Below are positions 59,878-64,000 of a stretch of DNA of 64,000 nucleotides, piece after piece (position 1 is the stretch's first letter; each line of letters opens with the position of its first letter). A program made the position numbers and the translations under genes. This DNA comes from Apoda limacodes (taxonomy: Eukaryota; Arthropoda; Insecta; Lepidoptera; Limacodidae), in assembly GCA_946406115.1 (NCBI GenBank), contig OX291543.1, forward strand, positions 34,994,815-35,058,814. The letters run 5' to 3'. The notes under the pieces are model-generated. The model was not told the origin of the DNA. It did not search any database and saw nothing but the letters and a program-made list of their open reading frames with translations.

Positions 59878-60026
59878 TCAATTTACTGTTAAATTGATTA
59901 TTTTAACATTGTTTTATGAAAACCTACGCTTGTCCGCCGATTTTTGTATTTCATTTGTGTATAAGGATCCCCTTATAGCTTCTTTATGGATTATATTTTT
60001 GTGCCCAATAAGTAAATATTTACCCA

Positions 60027-60395
60027 TTTTTGTTTTGTATCATATGATGCAGTTGTACATTTTTGTTTTCTATCATATGATGCAGTTGTACATTTTTGTT
60101 TTGTATCATATGATGCAGTTGTATAATTTTGTTTTGTATCATATGATGCAGTTGTACATTTTTGTTTTGTATCATATGATGCAGTTGTACATTTTTGTTT
60201 TGTATCATATGATGCAGTTGTACATTTTTGTTTTGTATCATATGATGCAGTTGTACATTTTTGTTTGTATCATATGATGCAGTTGTACATTTTTGTTTGT
60301 ATCATATGATGCAGATGTACATTTTTGTTTTGTTTCATATGATGCAGTTGTACATTTTTGTTTTGTATCATATGATGCAGTTGTACAGTTTTGAT
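60027..60395. repeat. 33-bp tandem repeat, about 11 copies
   Basis: Unit TTTTTGTTTTGTATCATATG then ATGCAGTTGTACA, with the palindrome ATCATATGAT. Later copies lose one T and become 32 bp, which ends the 11-codon repeated frame (FVLYHMMQLYI). Confidence 0.94.
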
Positions 60396-60675
60396 TGTAT
60401 CGAAACAGCAATAAGTTGCTGATCAACTGTAAGTATTTTAATTTTTTTTGCGAGGAATTAAATTCGTAATATTGAATGATGACATTACGCGGTCGACAGT
60501 GTTACAATTATGAAATGTGATAGTGACAAAGGAGAAATGGACTTGTTTGTGATCGTGAGGTAAACGTGAGGTAAACGTGAATTTGGACACTGTGCTGATG
60601 TTTACAATGTGATAACTCGACCATGGTGATGTGGACTAGATTTGTGGTACGTTCCTTATCGACAAACTGCGGCCG

Positions 60676-60840
60676 TAATTTTTTTTTATATCACTAAGGT
60701 GGCAAACAAGCTTGCGGTGCCTGATGGTCACCGCAGCCTATGGACGATTGCAACACCTGGGGTATCACTCGCGCTGTACGCGACCATTTCGGTTCTAAAG
60801 TGTGAGAATGAATTTCCCTGCCGCTGGCGAGCGGCATTAG
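60676..60840 (-). mobile_element. LINE 3' fragment
   Basis: On the + strand, after a T-run, ATATCACTAAGGTGGCAAAC is followed by GGTCACCGCAGCCTATGGAC and then CGCGACCATTTCGGTTCTAA, matching the reverse of the copy 3 3' UTR and C-terminal coding part. About 150 bases found at 25265-25385 in the other fragment are missing, so this copy is internally deleted. Confidence 0.75.
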
Positions 60841-61322
60841 AATTTTTTATTGGAGACTTACTGTCATGCCCAAATCAGTTCAATTGCTTAAAATATTTTG
60901 ACTTTTTTTATTTTTAATACAGTTAAATATTTGTAGTAGAAAAGAGCAAAAGCCACAATTCATGTGAAAACTAATTGCATGGAGTTGTATCTGGTGCCAT
61001 TTTTAATTCCTTACCTTCCGGAACTGGAAACTAAGGCTGCTGCCGCACAACAACTCTGAGTATTTGAAATATTATTCGATATTTAATTTTCAGATCCGGG
61101 ACCTATGTTATAGGTGGGATATCCAGGGTCTGATAATGAAGTCCGAGGGTGGCTACAGAACCTCTAATAAAACAGCACAACCCCATTGAGTTTGAGGATT
61201 GTCTATGACAAGCACTCTGGTCCTAGATGATATCTACTGTTAGAGACAAACAGTAGATTCCAGTCGCGCATTATTATTATTAATATTATCTTCATTGTTG
61301 TTATGTGTGTGTTTGTCTGCAG

Positions 61323-61429
61323 GTGCCGGGACGCGAGGAAGCAGCGCCCGGGGAGCCCGACAAATGGAAACAACGGCGAAACCACACCTTTGATCAGAAC
61401 CGACGGCTCGAGGAGATCACTAAGGAGAG
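61323..61429 (+). CDS. Host gene exon D
   Basis: A 107-bp exon after the acceptor TGTTTGTCTGCAG and before the donor GAGAG|GTAACT. Read in phase 0 from exon C it encodes VPGREEAAPGEPDKWKQ, then RRNHTFDQNRR, then LEEITKE, and ends in phase 2, which matches exon E. The first half is Gly/Pro-rich and linker-like; the second half is charged and helical. Reading through the donor gives an immediate in-frame TAA, so intron retention would truncate the protein here. The +1 shifted frame is also open (CRDARKQRPGSPTNG...), but it does not continue sensibly into exon E. A 39-bp minisatellite starts about 30 bp past the donor. Confidence 0.7.
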
Positions 61430-61460
61430 GTAACTCACTCAGCGTTTGTCTTTTTAAACG

Positions 61461-61645
61461 CTGTTTAGAAACCTTACATACAGCTTACTGCATTACTTCA
61501 GTTTTAGAAACGATACATACAGCTGACTGCATTACTTCAGTTTTAGAAACGATACATACAGCTTACTACATCACTTCAGTTTTAAAAACGAAACATACAG
61601 CTTACTGCATTACTTCAGTTTTAGAAACCATACATACAGCTTACG
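61461..61645. repeat. 39-bp tandem repeat, about 5 copies
   Basis: Unit TTTTAGAAACGATACATACA then GCTTACTGCATTACTTCAG. It starts about 30 bp downstream of the exon D donor. Confidence 0.92.
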
Positions 61646-61899
61646 AGGACTGAAGTGATGAAACTTCAGTTTTTTAACCGATTTCAAAAAAACGGTTTAA
61701 ATTAATCTTCGTGCATAACTCTGTCATACTAGGCCACGCAGAAAGTTTTGCCAGAAAAAGTTTTTATGTATAAGGCACTGGCCACTTGTAATTATTTTGA
61801 ATAATTTGGTTATTAAAAAGTAAAAATACCATTGTTCGAATTTTGAATTTCCCTCCACATTTTTTAAAGTCAAATTAAATTATCGCGTCTCATTTAAAA

Positions 61900-62470
61900 A
61901 TGGATCTGCATCGAGAAAATTTTCGTGCGGTGATTTTCTACGATTTTAAATGTGGCCTAAAACCTGATGAGTCATTTGATCGACTTCAAATGGCTTTTAT
62001 GGATGAAGGAGTTCAAGCGCAGTTGCCTTACATCAGGCGATGAACAAAGGAGTGGTCGTCCTACGACGGCTGTCACGGAAGAAAGTGTGCTGGCAGTAAA
62101 AAAATTAATTCAAGAAAACAGGCGAATTACATACGAAGAAATTCAGCATACACTGCAGATTGTTTCGTGAAGCGTTCACAAGATTCTACACGAGCACCTT
62201 CGCGTGAGGAGGATAGTTTCGTGCTGGGTGCCGCACAACCTCACCGAAGCTCAGAAGCAGGCCCAAGTGGAGCGATGCCGTGATAAGAATCAAAAGTTTG
62301 AAGCAGGCTCGTCTCGGCGCGTTTACGACATTGTAACGAATCCTGGATTTCTCAATAAGATCCAGAAACAAAGTGTTTCTTGGATTTTATTTTTGAAGCT
62401 TTTATTAAATTTTACTGTCATTACTATATTTAATTTTTTATTAATAGTCGTTTATGAAACTGTTGCATAG
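61900..62470 (+). pseudogene. Mariner transposase, internally deleted
   Basis: The start ATG at 61900 opens MDLHRENFRAVIFYDFKCG, LKPDESFDRLQMAFMDEG, then a frameshift and EQRSGRPTTAVTEESVLAVK, KLIQENRRITYEEIQHT and LQIVS followed by a stop. The frame continues SVHKILHEHLRVRR and SCWVPHNLTEAQKQAQV up to VYDIVTN. After that it jumps to unrelated or 3'-terminal sequence, so the catalytic core after VYDIVT (where the first Asp should lie) is lost. Compared with the 20 kb copy, the helix-turn-helix segment KATIYRWHSEFARG is damaged. It is non-functional; no clear terminal inverted repeats were found. Confidence 0.82.
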
Positions 62471-62588
62471 TAAGGGATTTTAAACAAGAGTGTGTGTTTT
62501 AATAATGAGTATTTTAATACCTAGTTATGTGCAGTCTCATAAACTAATTTATCTACTCTCATACATTGGGATTCAAATAAAAGATCAA

Positions 62589-62637
62589 ATCGTTTTCGGA
62601 AACTATTTCTAACTCAGAAATAGTTTCCGAAAACGAT
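62589..62637. repeat. Perfect 22-bp hairpin
   Basis: ATCGTTTTCGGAAACTATTT plus CT (62589-62610) is followed by the loop AACTC and an exact 22-base reverse complement (62616-62637). It lies about 120 bp downstream of the mariner remnant. Confidence 0.92.
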
Positions 62638-63312
62638 GTAGTATTTTTTTGCATTTTCCATGCCATAAAATCGTGACAGCATTTATCATATATTTTTTTC
62701 TACTTTCGTGGTTGATTTTTCCGTTGCCACATCTCAAATATCAGGTGGAATCAAATGTTGTACACATTCACTACAATTGGACATTTTTTAGCAGAAATAA
62801 GAAAAACCCACAAAATTCAGAACAAAACGTATGAATAGCGCCAAACTGCACATTACCGCGCATTCGCCTTAGGTGGTGCCCATAAAAAAATGATGAAATC
62901 TGATTGGCTAGATTTTGGTTCTGTATCGTCCTGATTATATAATAATATTATTTTGTTAGAGGAATAGTGTTATATGATTTTATTTTTAGAATTTGGTATT
63001 GTGCTTGTAACGTCTGTCATTATAAACTTGTTTTGATGTTTATAATGCAAATTTTACGTTATGAGAGTAGATAAGTCTTTTCTTATCGTTTTTGTATGAA
63101 TTTGTCAAAGTCAACATTTTTTATTCAAATTAAGTTTTTACAAACACTCGTAGTCAAAGTTATCAAATACAATTTTTTTCTTTTTAAATTTCTATTATTT
63201 GATTTCTGTTCAGCAGATTGAGTTCAGCTGAGAAAATACTTGTGCTAGATTTTAGCCGTGTCATCCTCCTGGCTATCATTTGCACATAATAGCAACAATA
63301 TGTGTTGTGCAG

Positions 63313-63450
63313 GGACGGACTGCGGCTCGTGGCGGCGAGCCTGCAACGCGCAGTGTCGCAGCTGGTCGGGTACTGCGCGGCCGCAGAGGACGAGCTCAAC
63401 TCCACGGTACTAGCGCGGCTGCTGCCCGACCTTCTAGCGCCAACACAACG
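63313..63450 (+). CDS. Host gene exon E (helical, Ala/Leu-rich)
   Basis: A 138-bp exon after acceptor GTGTTGTGCAG, ending at the donor AACG|GTAACA. With two bases carried over from exon D it encodes R, then DGLRLVAASLQRAVSQLVG, YCAAAEDELNSTV, LARLLPDLLAPTQR, and ends in phase 2. GC content is very high and the pattern suggests a helix with Leu/Val/Ala on one face. This fits a continuing coiled coil from LEEITKER in exon D. An earlier possible donor (ACG|GTACTA, around 63407) is judged less likely because the open frame continues past it. The gene continues beyond the window. I considered a pericentrin-like or AKAP9-like scaffold but cannot support the assignment from sequence alone. Confidence 0.75.
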
Positions 63451-64000
63451 GTAACATACCACGCTATACGTGTAAAACTAACATTTCTAATTCCTGTTGC
63501 CTACGCTTTGTTTTTATAGTATACGAACACTCCGCCGCGACTTTATGCAAATCTCATGGAACCCTTAACTCACCCCTACTTTGAAAATATGTGTCATTAA
63601 CTTGTTATGTACTTACATCAAACGACAACACTCAAATCAATTAAATTGCATTGCTCTTGTAGATCTTTCTGAATGTTTGACGAAGACGCGTTTCCTATGC
63701 AAGCTATGGTCACAAGAAGCCACCTGGCTTTTAGGCTTTGTGGGGGTCGTCGGTCCCTATTTCTCCAAGAGCTACTGGATATAGGCCAGTCAAGACTGGC
63801 CGTTGTGACAAAACATGGGAGAGACCTACGTTCAGCAGTGGACGTCTACAGGCTGAGGGCCAAGGAAGAATAGAGCTGCTACACGTGACTTCAAACTTCA
63901 GTGAACATGTTCAGAGCCTTTATAGATAAACAAGCCCAAAGTGTTGTTGTTTTTGACCCGAATAGACAGAAGATATTTAGATGCTAACTCCTGGTCGTAG
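63451..64000 (+). other. Start of the intron after exon E
   Basis: Only the short RTE fragment is recognisable; the frames here cross it in wrong phases. Confidence 0.55.
63795..63860 (+). mobile_element. RTE-type LINE 3' end fragment
   Basis: The frame GETYVQQWTSTG then stop (63818-63856), with DNA CAGCAGTGGACGTCTACAGG, matches the characteristic C-terminus and start of the 3' UTR of RTE-clade elements common in Lepidoptera. Only about 60 bases are recognisable. Confidence 0.55.

Larger units (their letters stand above)
35431..61322 (+). other. 25.9-kb intron between exons C and D
   Basis: Contains all the elements listed between these points. Parts where I see nothing definite: 35.4-36.5, 37.2-39.0, 39.7-41.8, 42.0-42.6, 43.0-43.65, 48.2-49.35, 50.7-53.9 (52.95-53.75 looks like a degraded CATCCCC-rich repeat), 54.1-55.3 and 55.9-60.0 kb. 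Confidence 0.55.

Noticed and set aside
59894..60277. 127-codon frame with repeated FVLYHMMQLYI, membrane-protein-like
   Set aside because: It is the 33-bp array read in one frame; hydrophobicity comes from T-rich repeats.
61303..61653. Alternative frame of exon D (CRDARKQRPGSPTNG...)
   Set aside because: It does not fit the phase of exon C or give sensible sequence in exon E; the phase-0 frame does both.
63580..63930. Three overlapping short frames as genes
   Set aside because: They cross an RTE 3' fragment in wrong phases; only the GETYVQQWTSTG frame is meaningful.

Overview
This is a eukaryotic, intron-dominated window, most likely from a moth or butterfly (Lepidoptera). The background is AT-rich and full of repeats I recognise as typical of lepidopteran genomes: GGGTTCCGTA...CGAGTCCGACTCGCACTTGGCCGG elements, TAATATTATAAATGCGAAA repeats, the LINE tail ending in TTTGACTTTGAC, and LINE 3' ends reading GTTTGCCACCTTAGTGGT. 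There is no bacterial or viral gene organisation and no CRISPR array. Functional calls rest on reading the sequence only; no search was run.

Host gene. Five short, GC-rich, phase-consistent exons lie on the + strand at 11973-12065, 18521-18598, 35320-35430, 61323-61429 and 63313-63450. They are separated by introns of about 6.5, 16.7, 25.9 and 1.9 kb. Exon junction phases are 0, 0, 0 and 2, and all join in frame. The product is charged and leucine/glutamate-rich, probably coiled-coil. I cannot name it with confidence; a centrosomal/Golgi scaffold of pericentrin or AKAP9 type is only a guess. A possible alternative first exon (stop, ATG, seven codons, GTAAGT donor) at 32552-32572 is phase-compatible with the exon at 35320 and could start a shorter isoform.

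Mobile elements. 2.3-5.5 kb holds two truncated copies of one APE-endonuclease LINE in tail-to-tail inverted arrangement, giving arms of about 1.15 kb around a 0.5 kb spacer. 7.08-10.59 kb holds a near full-length but frame-broken copy of the same LINE, inserted in an older reverse-transcriptase remnant (6.5-7.08 kb). Copies 1 and 3 are identical over the first ~505 bp of 5' UTR although their coding parts have diverged. 3' fragments of this family recur at 25.2, 53.95, 57.3 and 60.7 kb. Other LINE remnants are at 28.7-29.8, 30.6-30.9, 45.6-46.1, 47.5-48.2 and 63.8 kb. Two damaged mariner transposons lie at 19.8-20.1 kb (-) and 61.9-62.5 kb (+). Non-autonomous DNA elements with terminal inverted repeats are at 20.6-21.1, 27.2-27.35, 39.0-39.7, 44.8-46.1 and 55.3-55.9 kb. 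A 5S-rRNA-derived (SINE3-like) fragment is at 50.56 kb.

Tandem arrays. Minisatellites with units of 84/69, 102, 30, 29, 51, 84, 33 and 39 bp occur at 19.2, 21.2, 25.0, 32.6, 33.2, 46.5, 60.0 and 61.5 kb. Several have unit lengths divisible by three and so make long but probably meaningless open frames.

The remainder is AT-rich intronic sequence with degenerate repeats. I found no convincing novel multi-gene system. The best leads are the LINE foldback, the identical-UTR mosaic, the alternative first exon, the TIR elements with recognisable target-site duplications, and the mariner fragment abutting a minisatellite.
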